NCBI GenBank assembly: GCA_039602395.1
Contig: JBCNJP010000017.1
Coordinates: 18,260,729-18,324,728 of the forward strand
Source: Deinandra increscens subsp. villosa
Lineage: Eukaryota > Streptophyta > Magnoliopsida > Asterales > Asteraceae
DNA length: 64,000 nt
Direction: 5' to 3'
This document shows, one piece after another, positions 1 to 11,924 of this stretch (positions are counted from its first letter, which is position 1; every line of letters begins with the position of its first letter). The position numbers and the translations under genes are program-made. The notes under the pieces are model-generated. The model searched no databases and was not told the origin of the DNA. It saw nothing but the letters and a program-made list of their open reading frames with translations.

Positions 1-1034
1 GGGAGAGATAATAAAAGGTATTCGATGTCCTACTATGGGCATTTTGAATTGGTTGTATTATACCAACGGGGCATTTGAGTAAGTTAAAATTACTAAAAGT
101 AAGTGGGAAATGATTATGAGTTATACTTTGTTAAATGTGTGACTAATGAAAAATTGTGTGGTGTCTTTCCTGTAGTTTTGACAGGAATTCAAGTGGTAGT
201 ACATAGTAGACCAGTGGTGATCATTAACGGGTCAACCACACTTGAGATATTCTATATGTTATATATGATCGTGGTGTTGTTGGTATTGAATAAGTGGAGC
301 AAGTACCAGATGTGTGGTGTGAAGCAACTACGGGTATCTATGATTTCTCGTGTGTTGAATATACCATGCCCTTAGAATGATGGCATGGGTTGAGACGTAC
401 TCTTGTCATGTTTAGTAGTATAATTATATATACTTTTAGATGAATGGTTTAATTATTAGGTTCTCACTTAGCATTGGCTAACTTATGTGGTGTGAACCGT
501 GTAGGTGATGTACATCATGACTAGGACGCGTTGCGACCAAGCCTCATGGGTTCTGGTAGTGGATTGGAACCGAACGGAAGTAAAGGGAAGATGAACTATC
601 CAAAGATAGATGGGGTCAAGGCTCGTGGAATCTAGTCACGGGAACGTGTCAATAAAGTAAAGTATACGGTCTTACACTGACCATGTAGTTGTTCTCAAAG
701 GGTTGTGTTAACTCTTGCGTCGTGTTTTGGAGTTGAACTCCATAATTTCTTGGTTGTTGATTTTGTATTCATGTGGTTGGTTTTGACCACGTGTGTTTGG
801 AAATTGTTTCATGTGGATAAAACAGGTGGACCTTTGTAAGGATCATCGAACTTACGGATAGGTCATGCCAAAAATTTTATTGAGAGTTTTTTCAATTAAA
901 GATTAGTTAAAGCAGTGGAGTTTCTAATGTATGCTTCAAGTTTAAAACCTTGTTGGGCTATTTAAATTCGTAAAAAAATGGGCCTATCTTCTGCGCAAAT
1001 GTTTTAATGAAGTTAATTATGGGTAACGGGTATT
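1..1034. other. Unassigned decayed repeat, LTR-like
   Basis: No gene is supported here. The tract reads like the R/U5 part of an old plant LTR (T-rich, GTGTTTGG-like stretches), but no terminus, target duplication or primer site is visible. It shows no similarity to the 3' LTR of the Athila element that follows, except that similarity begins abruptly near 1035. The 90-codon open frame at 103-375 has no recognisable domain and is probably chance. Confidence 0.4.
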
Positions 1035-1234
1035 ACATTGTCATTTAGTTTCTAGTTATAAAAAATAAACAATCAAACACAACTCTCATTGATTTTTATA
1101 TTTGAGCTTTTATTTAAGTATATTTCAAAATTTACAAAGTAGCACATATTCTACATCCTCCCCGTGTTCGACACCCACTTACCGCTATCTAATTAGTGTA
1201 ATTGGGATTATTTTTTAGTGAGTCTTCGACCACA
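1035..1234 (+). repeat. Truncated 5' LTR (3' end only)
   Basis: About 200 bp align with the last 200 bp of the 3' LTR (12,910-13,109), sharing blocks such as TGTCATTTAGTTTCTAGTTA, TTTATATTTGAGCTTTTATT and GTGAGTCTTCGACC. The remnant ends in CA ten bases before the primer binding site. Upstream of about 1035 the match to the 3' LTR stops completely. Confidence 0.8.
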
Positions 1235-1244
1235 TGTAAAATTT

Positions 1245-1262
1245 TAGCACCGTTGTCGGGGA
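1245..1262 (+). other. Primer binding site, tRNA-Asp type, mutated
   Basis: TAGCACCGTTGTCGGGGA matches the complement of the plant tRNA-Asp 3' end (TGGCGCCGTTGCCGGGGA) at 15 of 18 positions. All three differences are G to A or C to T, the pattern left by deamination of methylated cytosines in silenced elements. Confidence 0.8.
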
Positions 1263-1351
1263 GGCGTGCGCATCCCTGTTCTTTGGTAGTATTCTGTGTT
1301 ATTTGTCAGTTTTACACTGGGTTGTGTTAGTGTGCAGGTATTCACAGGTGC

Positions 1352-3900
1352 ATGCGTACTAGGAGTTCGCATTCATCATCACCATTAGCATTCGATCCAG
1401 AAATTGAAAGAACGCTCAGGTGGAACCGAATTCTGCACCGGGAAAACAAAATTTTTGGATCACCAAGTACACAAAGCAAGAAAATGGAAACACAAGGGGA
1501 CCCTACAAAGAAGCCGGAAGATTCAACTAGCCCATCTTCTGGTCAACAGGTGCCACCAACCCTTCCTCTACATGTTCCAACAACTTCTCCATTCACTGTG
1601 CTTACATCAGCTAGTACCACATTATCATATAGTGTGCCTGAATTGAACCCATCTAATTTCGCATCTTATTCAAGTATCACACCTTTAATTTTTTCTACCC
1701 TTCCTATGGGCAATCATCATATTAATAGGGTCAACCATTTCAGTTTCAACAAGACCCACCTAAAACCCATACCACTTCAAATCAACCCCCAGTTTTTAAT
1801 ACCCCAGGCCCCTAACAAAAAGGGCAACCAAGGTTACAACAACAACATCCACGTATACCATTTATGGGAGGACAATATAAGGGGTATGGCGATGGTTATG
1901 GAGACGATTATGAGGGGTATGAAGGAGAATATACAATTAGGGTGATGGGAGTCAAATGGGTACTCAAGGAGAGGTTTGCAATTCAACAAAGACAACCCAT
2001 TGGTCAAGTTCAGCAAGAATATGTTCAACCTCCAGTTATGCCAAGACAACAACATCCACCTCAAAGGTAAATGCCAAGGCAAGGAGGCGCACCACAAGGA
2101 GTACCAATAGCAGTCCCAAGAAGACATAATCGTGATGTGGATAGAGGAATTGAGTTACACTCTAGGCCGATCATTGCGAAAAATCCATCACCGGTGGTAA
2201 TTCCTCGAAATCGGGAGGGGAGAACATTTGAGGTGAGAACTAATTCATTACAAAGCCTACCTAAGTACCATGGGTTGGCAACCGAGGAGCCTTAGTTTCA
2301 CTTACAGGCGTATGATTCTATTTGTAACACAATTGGAGGGCAAGGCTTTTACACCGATACATTTTAGTTGGTACTTTTTCAGTTTTCCCTAGAGGATAGA
2401 GCCAAGAGGTGGTTTCACACATTGCCATTAGCATCCATCTACACATGGGCTGAAATGCAACAACGGTTCTTGGATGAGTTCTTCACCAACTAGAAAACGA
2501 GTGATGGTAGAAGAAATTTGAGAAATTTTCAACAACAGTCGGGTAAATTGTTTCATGAGGCTTTTCAAAGTTTAATTTGATGTTGAAGAATTGCCCTCAC
2601 CATGGGATTGATTTATGCGATTTGTTGAATGCATTCCATAAAGGGTTAACACCCGAAGATGCTGGAGACTTGATGTTCATCTCTAATGGTACTTTTGGTA
2701 CAAACTACGAACAAGATGGTTGGACATATTTAGAGCAAACGGCGGTAACATCAAATTGGAAGGCACAATCTTCTAGGAGAACTAGACATGCCATTGGTAG
2801 ATCACATGTTCAAGCCGTATCCGATGAAGGTGTTCAAGCCCCTAATAAAGTTTCTGAAGTATGTGCAAGTTGCAATGAATTGGGGCATTCGGCTAATTAA
2901 TGTCCAGGTTTTCAAGAGAAATTTGAAGAAGTTAATCAATTTCAAGGTCAAGGAGGGGGTGGTAGGAATTACAACATGAATTCGAACACCTATCACTCGG
3001 GGTTAAGGAACCATCCAAACTTCTGGTATGGTAATATGGCGAATCAATCCAACCCGAACTTCCAAGGGACCAATCAATCAAACATGGCACCTCGTTAATC
3101 GTATGCAAATCAAGGAAATTTCCAAGGTGGCAACAATCAAGGCTATCAAAGGCAATATCAACAAAGTAATGAGCCAAGCGGGTCATCGGTACCGGGAAAT
3201 TCAAGTGGTAATGAAGTCATGGATATGCTCAAGACAATGCAGCAGGAGATGCAAAAAAAAAATCAAATGGATGAGGTTAGACTACAAAAAGATGAGGTAC
3301 GTGATAAAGCTATTCATTCTTTGACCACTTAAATGGGTCACTTGCTACCGAGGTGGCTAATTTGAAGAAAAACAAGGGCCAACTCCCAAGCGACACCAAG
3401 GTGAACCCTTCCCATACCACTCGAAATGTTCAAAATAATCAAGTGAGTGCATTAAGAAGCGGGAGGGAATACAAGAGTGGTCCACCACCCAATTTGGTTG
3501 ACGGTGTGGTGGAAGATGTGACGGGTATGGAAAGTAGTGATGATGAGGAGGTTCCACCCGTGAAACCTAATAAAAAATGTCGCTTTTTAAAAACCTTTAG
3601 AAAAACCGGGTCAAACTGAATTAAAATATAAAAACAAGGAGATGGAACCCAAGCCGGTTCCATCTACTTCGGATTTACTCGACCCGAGCAAGAAAAATGT
3701 GATTTCAAAAAGGGGTCCCCAACACGAGGAAATGTGAGAGGTTTTTAAGCAAGTTAAAGTTAATCTACCTTTTCTAGAGGCAATTAAACAAGTTCCCGCA
3801 TATGTAAAAAAAATTAAAGAGTTGTGCACCCAAAAAAGGCAACAAAAAGTGCCCGAAAAGACTCGATTTAACTGAAAGTGTAAGTGAAGTTTTGAAAGAG
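1352..3900 (+). pseudogene. Athila-type gag, broken
   Basis: Gag forms the capsid of the retrotransposon particle. The first ATG after the primer site opens a basic start (MRTRSSHSSS). Fragments in several frames then give the central gag domain (AKRWFHTLP, then ASIYTWAEMQQRFLDEFF, around 2400-2490) and a CCHC zinc knuckle (CASCNELGHSAN then C, around 2862-2904). An in-frame TAA replaces the residue before the last knuckle cysteine. An Asn/Gln/Gly-rich tail follows. Several stops and frame changes (about 2293, 2365, 2490, 2578, 2898, 3097) show that no full product can be made. Protease follows in the same transcript direction. Confidence 0.8.
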
Positions 3901-3929
3901 GTTCTTCCACCTAACTTCAAGATCCGGGG

Positions 3930-4510
3930 GCGCCTTTAATTAATTTACAAGTTGGTGATTTTCAAATGATAAGGGCGTTGTTGGATCTTAGAGTCGGGGT
4001 GAGCATTCTTCCGGGGAGCTTATATGACCAATACGATTTTGGTCCATTGAGACGTGTTGTTACCACGGTTGTTCTTGCTGATTTGAACCATAAGCTTCCC
4101 CGGAGGGTTGTTCGGGATGTTATTGTTAAAGTAGAAGAATTTTATTATCCGGCTAATTTATAGTGTTGGATTATGTGGCGGTGAGCACCAACCATCAACA
4201 AAATGTCATTTTGGGTCGACCATTTTTTAACACCGCTCATGCTATTATTAATTATCAATTTGGTACGGTTGATATGACCTTTGGCAATAGGAAAATGCGC
4301 CATAATGTTTTTACTAACATTTCTAACTCTTTGAGTGGTAATGAGTCTTTTATGGTAGATTTGGTGGATCAATGTGAACCGCATGTTTATGATGATGATG
4401 TGGTAGAAGTTTGTGTTTGTGATAGTTATGAACAGGTACACTTCAAAGATTTGGAAGAACAGGAGAGAAAGTTGAAACTCATGGCCATGCAAGATGGAAT
4501 ACCACCATAG
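3930..4510 (+). pseudogene. Aspartic protease domain, broken
   Basis: This retroviral-type aspartic protease would cut the gag-pol polyprotein. The active-site segment reads RALLDLRVGVSILP: the catalytic Asp is present, but the usual D-L-G-A-S context has become D-L-R-V-G. The downstream VILGRPF motif is kept around 4208-4228. A TAG after PANL (4161) and a frame change separate the two parts. The downstream half (4163-4510) remains open and ends in a Glu-rich linker toward RT. Confidence 0.75.
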
Positions 4511-4588
4511 AATCATAAAGTTGAGAGTTTACCAGTCGGGGTTCATTCAGATATAAAGCCATCCCTGGTTTACCCACCTAAGGTAAAG

Positions 4589-5660
4589 TTGAAAGAGTTA
4601 CCACATCATTTGAAGTATGCATTTTTGGGTGAGGATGAAATACTTCAGGTCATCATTGTTGCTAATTTGAAAGAGGCTCAAGAGAAAGAACTGTTGGAGT
4701 TGTTAAAGGCTCACCGGGCGGCTATTGGTTGGACAATTGCAGATCTGAAAGGTATTAGTCCTTCAATTGTTATGCACAAGATTATCACAGATAAAGATGT
4801 CAAGCCAACAAGAGAGACCCAAAGAAGGTTGAATCCTAATTTGTGACAGGTTGTGAAGAAGGAGGTCATAAAGTGGTTAAATGCCAGGATCATTTACCCG
4901 ATCTCTGACAGTGCATGGGTAAGCCCTGCACAAACCATGCCAAAGAAAGTCGGCATTCAGGTAGTCAAAGATGAAAAGGGTGAGCGAATTGCCACTCAGC
5001 CGGTAACCAGATGGCGTGTATGTATTGATTATAGAAAGTTAAATGCTGCTACCTGAAAAGACCACTTTCCTTTGCCATTCATTGACCAAATCATTGAAAA
5101 ACTTTCGGGTAAATTTTTTATTGCTTTTTAGATGGGTATTCGAATTACAATCAAATGGCAATCCACCTTGATGACCAATACAAGATCACCTTCACCAGTC
5201 CTTATGGCACTTTTGCTTTTAGGCCGTTGGCTTGTGCAATGCCCCGACCACTTTTCAAAGATGTATGATGAGTATTTTTTCAGATATGGCCGGGGATTCA
5301 CTTGAAGTGTTTATGGATGATTTTTCAATATTTGGGTCAACTTTTGGTCGTGTCTTGGTGAAATAGAAAAAGTCTTGAAACGATATGTCGAAACAAATCT
5401 TGTCTTAAGTTGGGAGAAAAGTCATTTTATGGTCCAAGAGGGCATTGTTTTGGGACATGTGGTTTCAAGTCGTGGAATGGAAATGGATAAGGCAAAAATT
5501 AAAGTAATATCATCATTGCCACCCCCGAATAATGTGAAAGGGGTAAGATCATTTTAGGGGCATGCTGGTTTCTACCAGAGATTTATTAAAGGTTTAAGTT
5601 ATTACCAAACCATTGTGCAATTTGTTGTTAAAATGTTTTCCTTTTGAGTTTACTAATGAA
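4589..5660 (+). pseudogene. Reverse transcriptase domain, broken
   Basis: RT would copy the element RNA to cDNA. Recognisable blocks in order are the N-terminal linker (IGWTIADLKGISPSIVMHKI), the palm entry WRVCIDYRKLNAAT at about 5012-5054, FPLPFIDQIIEKL, the catalytic V-F-M-D-D at 5307-5321, and the thumb/connection segment (LGHVVSSRG, then GFYQRFIKGL). Stops at about 4844, 5054, 5130, 5364 and 5555 plus frame changes interrupt it. The F-M-D-D catalytic pair itself is intact. RNase H follows directly. Confidence 0.85.
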
Positions 5661-5674
5661 TATTTGCGAGCTAT

Positions 5675-5975
5675 TGATGTTTTGAAGAAACACTTGTCGC
5701 AAGCTCCTATTTTACAACCGCCGGATTGGACTCGACCATTCAAAAACATGTGCGACGCAAGCAATTATGCAATTGGATCAGTCCTTGGTCAAAGAGTGGA
5801 TTGAAAGCCGGTGGTGATTTACTACGCGGGTAAGACATTATCGGAAGCACAATTGAACTACACAACAATGGAGAAGAAGTTGCTTGCGGTGGTTTATGCC
5901 TTGGATAAGTTCCGATCCTACATTTGGGGAAGCAATGTAGTGGTGTATTTTGATCATAGTGCGGTCGTTACCTAA
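5675..5975 (+). pseudogene. RNase H domain, broken
   Basis: RNase H would remove the RNA strand during reverse transcription. The segment starts with the Ty3-type catalytic block CDASNYAIGSVLGQ (C-D-A-S near 5751) and continues with VIYYAGKTLSEAQLNYTTME and KLLAVVYALDKFRSYIWGS. It ends in the VVVYFDHSAVVT region, where families normally have a D-H-S-A-L/I block. There is a TGA at about 5803 and a TAA at about 5973, after which the frame resumes at the integrase ORF. Confidence 0.8.
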
Positions 5976-7240
5976 TGGAAAAGAAAGATACCAAGCCTCG
6001 ATTAATACGATGGTCTTTATTGTTGCAAGAATTCAATTTAGAGATTCGGGACAAGAAAGGTTATGAGAATGTGGTGTTAGATTACCAATCTCGAATCCCT
6101 TTGGAAGGTGTAGATGACACGGGAGAAATTAATGAACAATTCACGGATGAACATATTCTAGCGATCTCAATCGCATCGTGGTATGCTCATTATATTAATT
6201 ATTTGAACACGGGTGCGATACCGGTGCATTGGAACAAGAAAAGGAGGCAACAATTTTTAGCCCAAGTCAAACAATATATTTGGGATGAACCGGACCTATT
6301 CAAGATTGGAGTGGATCAAATTACTAGAAGATGCATTCCCGAATACGAGGTTCAAGATGTATTAACCCATGCTCACTCCTTTGCTTGTGGGGGACATTTT
6401 AGTGGTCAAAAGATGGGATATCGAGTTTTAACATGTGGTTTTTATTGGCCTACAATCTTCAACGATGCTTGTGAATATGCTCGGCGATGCCTCAATTTTC
6501 AAAAGATGGGAGGTATTTCAAAAAGAGATGAGTTTCCCCTCCAACCAATCTTGGTGGTCAATATCTTTGATGTGTGGAGCATCGAATTCATGGGCCCATT
6601 TCCTAACTCTAACGGATGCTTATACATTTTGGTTGTGGTTGACTTTGTGTCAAAGTGGGTGGAGGCCATTGCAACAAGAACGAATGATCACTCGGTGGTG
6701 TGCAAATTTTTCCAAGCAAACATCTTTTCAATATTCGGAATTCCTAGAGTGATAATAAGCGATGGAGGCTCACATTTCAAGAATTTTAATTTCGGGTCGT
6801 TGTTGAAGCGATATGGAATGAATCACGAGGTGGCCACACCATACCATCCACAAACGAGTGGCCAAGTGGAAGTATCAAACCGGAAAATTAAAGAAATTCT
6901 TATGAAGACGGTTCGCATCGATAGGAAGGATTGGTCCACAAAACTCAATGTTGCATTTTGGGCTTATAGAACCGCATACAAAACCCCAATCGGAACAACT
7001 CCATATCGGCTCTTTAATGGGAAATGATGTCATTTTCCGGTGGAGTTGGCACATAGAGTATTATGGGCAATCAAGAATGTTAACATAGATTACAATGAGG
7101 CCGAAGAGTTGAGAAAACTTCAATTGTGTGAATTAGAAGAAATTCGGGATGAGGATTATGAATGTGCATCCGCCTATAAAGAAAAGTTGAAGAAGGTTCA
7201 TGATGCAAAGATTAGGAAGAGATCATTTGAAGTGGGATAA
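5975..7240 (+). pseudogene. Athila-type integrase, mostly open but with catalytic change
   Basis: Integrase would insert the cDNA. A 350-codon frame (5975-7027) is followed, one TGA later, by 66 open codons of the C-terminal tail. The N-terminal zinc-binding region (HSFACGGHFSGQK, then RRCLNFQK) lacks the second Cys of the usual C-x2-C pair. In the core, SIEFMGPFP carries Glu where the family has the first catalytic Asp; the second Asp (IISDGG) and the Glu (GQVEVSNR) are present. The tail AYRTAYKTPIGTTPYRLF is typical of the clade. Two lesions at functional sites suggest inactivity even though this is the longest open frame of the element. Confidence 0.88.
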
Positions 7241-8615
7241 AAAGTATGACTTTACAATTCAAGAATGAAACTTTTCCCGGGAAAGCTCAAAAGCAAGTGG
7301 ATGGGCTCGTATGTGATCACAAGAGTTGGGAGCTTCGGTGACATAGAAATTAAAGATGTGCAAGATCAAGTGAAGCAAGTGGTAAATGGTCATAGGTAAA
7401 TCCATATTTGGAGGGTTAAGATATCAACATGCTCGAATTGGACAAAGTGAGTTTTCTTTTAAACTCACTTAGTGATGAAGCAATCTGAGGCGAACCGGAG
7501 TCGACTGGCGACTCAACTCCCAGTCGTGTATAGGTTATTTTTAGTTTTGTTTTGTTTTGTCTTGGTTTTCCTTTGTTTCCTAAAGAAATACCCAAGTGTG
7601 GGGAAGTCCCATTTTAATCGGTAGTTCAGGATAGTGTTGGGGACAACACGACTTTTTCACCGAGGGGGGGGGGGGTGATGAAATGGAAAACAATAAACTT
7701 TTATAGATAATAATAAAATACAAAAAAATAAACTTTTTTTAGGAAATTCGCACAGACCCCACCGTAGCTTACGGTGGTTTCTCTACCTTACGCCAAAGAG
7801 CTACTGACCCACGGTGGTTGTTTCTTCATCAAGGCTCACTGTAGATTATGGTGAGGCCTGGGGGGATTAGAAATCTGAGCTGACGCAAAAGGGGTTGTTT
7901 TCTTTTTGTTTTCCTGTGATTTAGTTTTATTGATCATAGAAAAACGAAAATTAAGCACCAAAAAGGCAGCCATCGATCACCACCACCACTCTTTCGCATT
8001 CTCCATCATCTTTTTTTCTCATCCCTCCTTAAGAACCCTAATTTCCTAAACCCGTAACTTTCACAAATCTTAACCAAATCGAGTGTTTCTTTAGTTTATC
8101 TTAAGTGATTTTTCGAGAGGAATCATAATATCTCCATGGTTTCCACTGATTTCATCATTTGGTGCATTTTTTTAGGTGTTACTAAGTTCGAAAATTTTAA
8201 GAAATTGGGGGTTTTTGGGTGTTTTTCCATTGTTGTGCAAGAAAGCTTCATATTTCGTCCTTCAACACTTCAAAGTAAGAATTTTATCACTCTTACTTGC
8301 TTTTTCTTTGTCAAAGAGGTACATGGTTATTTTCTTATGATTCCTAGTCTTCCCACTTGCTTGTGTTCATGAACTTGATGCTTTATTGTTATTGTTATGC
8401 TACATTGTTGATATGGTTGTGTTTTCTTTAGTGTGAACCAACAAAATTCAGAAATATTTTTTGATGAAACTTACCAATGTTGTTTGGCGATGTTCATGGG
8501 TCAATGTTAGTTACTAAAGGTTCACAACCATAGTTGCAAACAAGTGTGGGGATTGAGGAAATTTTGAATTGTGAATGCGAATATACTTAAATGGTGAATT
8601 TGTTCATGTGTGTAG
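7241..8615 (+). other. Untranslated spacer between integrase and 3' ORF
   Basis: No coding domain is visible. The tract contains a G-run (7665-7674) and the palindrome-like motif CACCGTAGCTTACGGTGG around 7758-7775, which recurs in the 3' LTR. T-rich intron-like sequence with a possible splice acceptor (TTCATGTGTGTAG) lies just before the next ORF at 8616. Such spacers before the downstream ORF are usual in Athila elements. Confidence 0.5.
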
Positions 8616-10341
8616 ATGAAGAGAATATTTAAGAGCAAGGGGAAAGAACCAGCTAGGTCATTGAGTAACCACGAGCTCGAAGCGCAAAGGAGAAGAAAGC
8701 TAAGACAGCAACAAGAAGAAGAAGAAGAGGAAGAGAGAGCCTATGTGAGGCCTCAATGGAAATCAGGTCCCTTGTCTGAGCAACTCGATGAGTACCAAGT
8801 AGAGTTTTTCAAAGAGAAAATGGATTCGTTGCAAAACAAGAAAGAGGGATTTGTGTGTGAGAATGAAGTTCCAGAAAGACAATTCAAGCCTTTTAGGGTC
8901 CTTAAAAAATTCAAAGCTTTAGAATGGGAGGCGGCACTGAAATGTTATGATGGAGGAGACAAGAAACTTTACATGGATGACAATGAAGAATGGGTGGATA
9001 CACGCGAGTTGCATTTGGGGAACAGTCCATCACAAACAAAATTAATTGGTTAAGTGAACGGGGTACCGGTGACCATGTCTTTCCAATCATTGAATCAGAT
9101 TGCCAAATTTGACAGCAAGGGGGCCAAGAGATATAAATACCCGGATTTGGATGATTTATACAACAAACAAAAGAAGCATTCGAATTGGGGTATGATGATC
9201 AATGACTTGTTTTTGGCTAATAGAGATCCTGAGAAGCTCCTGAGAGAGCAACTGAAATTAAAGCCTAAGTTGTTGCATTTGATCATGCAACACAATGTCA
9301 CTCCCCGCCGAGGAGACAAGGCGGAGGTGCTATCCTGAAGTACCGATATTATATTCCTTGATGCATGGGGAGCCGCATGTGTCTTTCAAGTATCTAGTGA
9401 TTTACAATATTTAGCTGAGTCCAGAGAGTCAAGAGAGAAAAATTGTACCTCACTGTTGGTTGATAACGACACTATTGAAAAAGGCGGGGGTGTTCACTAG
9501 TGGATCGGTGGGGCATCCCAAGCGATTCACCCCGTTCAATGTGAAAAATTCAGGGACCAACTGGGCCTATCAAGAATCTGGCACACACTATATATTAAAG
9601 AATCTTAAGGGCGATAGGAAGTGGTCGGTGTTCAAAGATGGTGGCAAGAAGATTCAGGAGAAGAGGATGATGTTGAGGGTGGAAATGAAGACGGGGATGT
9701 TGAAATGTAGGATGGTGATTATGATAACCAACCCGGGGGTGTAACGTTGGTAGTATTGTTGCAGCTAGAGCTGCCGGTGGTAATAGGGTTCCAAGGTTGG
9801 GAAGGCAAAATCTTGAGTATAATATGCAGACCTTAGATCCTAACTAGGCTTATGAGGGGAGCATGCAGGAAGTCATTAGAAATGCCCGGCCGGACCAGTA
9901 CTACTTTTGGTCGGAAATGACTCGTACTTTATACGATCATACCACTCGGGTGGGAGCGAGCCAGGAAGAGGGAAAGCAAGAAAATGTATGACCGGAAGGA
10001 GGTATGGAACCATGCCCATGCATACGCCTTTCAACAAGAGGTAAGCTACAAGTATGAAGATGACAGGAAAAGGCGAATGCATGAACAGTGGCATACAGGG
10101 CAGGAGATAGTGCTAGATCCCCCCCCCCCCCATGGTTGATTATACTACCTTGCCTCCTTATGATGGCAGTATGACATATCCCACACCACCACTTCATCAT
10201 TCTGCATGGGTAGACCCTAGGCAACGTCAGTCATCCCGGAAACATCAACAGCAAGAAGGGGAAGAAGGTGCATGTGGTTTTGGAGAATTCACTGATACGT
10301 TTAGGCAGATTTTCGGCCCACCTCAGCCCCGATACTACTAA
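8616..10341 (+). pseudogene. Athila-type 3' ORF (env-position), broken
   Basis: A 145-codon frame starts with a very charged N-terminus (basic, then a poly-Glu stretch), stops at TAA 9051, continues in frame to 9338 and then in pieces to 10,341. The middle reads RYKYPDLDDLYNKQ and GMMINDLFLANRDPEKLL. The end is His/Tyr/Pro/Gln-rich. Its position between integrase and the 3' LTR is where Athila elements carry an extra, env-positioned ORF. No signal peptide or membrane segment is visible, so an envelope role is not supported and the true function is unknown. Confidence 0.6.
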
Positions 10342-11924
10342 GAGGTTATGTATTTCTTTATTTTTTAGTTTTTATTTATGTTCTTTTTCTATTTTGGCAT
10401 TTTGGGTTGGAACATTTGGTGGTGTTCTGATTATGTATGTTTAAGTGATTAGTTGTTTGTTAGTTTTTGTGTTGGGTTAGAGGTTTGTTGGTGGAGTCAT
10501 TAAAAAAACTTTTTTAAATAAATCTTTGTGTTTGCATTTCTTGCATCCGAGAAGAAGATCTTGATCGTTTTGGCTGGAAAAAAAAACATTTTGGAAAGAA
10601 TAAGTGATTATAATTTTTGTTAAATCTCCGTCCTCACAGAACCTCTAAAGCCATACATTGGGGACAATGTATCCCAAGTGCGGGGATGGGGGAAATTTTT
10701 AAAAAAAGTTGTGTTACAAGTTCTTGACCCCTGTAATTTAAAAAATGAAGATTGTTGGATGGAGGTTTGACTGGTTGAGTTGAGGTTTTGGTTCCATGTC
10801 ATGGTCATGATTCCCTTAAATTTTGTAATGTTGCCTAACTAGCTTTGTAGAATTTTAGTCAAGGTTAGCATGGTTTCAATGTAATAACTCAACAAGCCGG
10901 AAACTCGAATCCACAATTAGTGAGTTTTGTTCTTTACACTCTTTCTTATCATATATATATATATATATATTTGTTCATTGAGTGTGACTATGTGTCTTTT
11001 ACTTTAGAACTTGTGCATTTGATACGTCCCGAGATCTTGGCATGAACATGTGTGCAAAGATGATTTAGGCATTTTGGTGTAGCCTCGTCTGTATGTGCGC
11101 GAGTGTGGGATTTGGGGTGTTGGGCCTCATACATTACACATATGAGCGAGGTTAAAGTGAGGGGCGGGGGTTTGGGTCCATTAGAAGCCATGTTGAGCCT
11201 ATTTCCTATTGATTGATAACCCGAAACTATTCCACTCATTTTATTACCTTGGTGTGAAGATCCGGCTTATAGTTCTTTTCTATTTTTATTGATGTATTGT
11301 AGCTTGTTGATAATCAGTATTTTGAACCAAAAAAATGAAAAAGAGAAAAATGATGAAAAATAGCAAGATATGAGATCGGATGATTGAGCATTGAGCAACA
11401 AAAAGAATGTGAGTTGTTGGTTAGCATAGTTTTGTAGTTGTTAGTTATTTGCTTTGTTTATAATAAATAAGTTGGTTTGGATCACTTGCGCTACTTTAAA
11501 TATTCCCATTCCACACTCTACACCTAGCCCCGTTACAACCCATTGTAAGTCCTTTTGATTTGCATGCATGTTAGAAAAATTGCGATGGAGGTTCGAGAAT
11601 TATACAAGCTTATGATAGTGAAACGACACTTTTGTTAAAGGAATGCATACTAGCTCATCACACTAGCTTCTAAATGTTAACCAAGAGGAGCATTTATTGT
11701 GAGGGGTTTGTTGTGTGTATAAAATACTGAAAGCATGTTAGGTTAGGCTTAAGTTCTTGTGGTTTGATTGTTACATTTTGTTTTGGCTAGTGCATAAATA
11801 GGCATTGGGAATGGGGCATGACTTGGAACCTTAACTAAAAACTGGGTTTGATTGGATTGATTGGAGGAATGGCAAAGAAACACTTTTGAGTTGCTTGGGG
11901 TCAAGCAACGGATAAGTGTGGGGA
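10342..11924 (+). other. 3' untranslated region with polypurine tract
   Basis: No gene is seen. The stretch ATTGGGGACAATGTATCCC at about 10,657 and G-rich runs resemble the region before the 3' LTR in related elements. A short (AT)n lies near 10,952-10,970. The purine-rich GTGTGGGGA at 11,916-11,924 directly abuts the TG of the 3' LTR and is the likely polypurine tract that primes plus-strand synthesis. Confidence 0.55.

Noticed and set aside
3357..3910. Minus-strand frames opposite the Athila gag
   Set aside because: No domain; they are shadows of the decayed gag-protease region.
8616..10341. Retroviral-type envelope gene
   Set aside because: Position fits, but there is no signal peptide, membrane anchor or cleavage site; only a 3' ORF of unknown role is supported.
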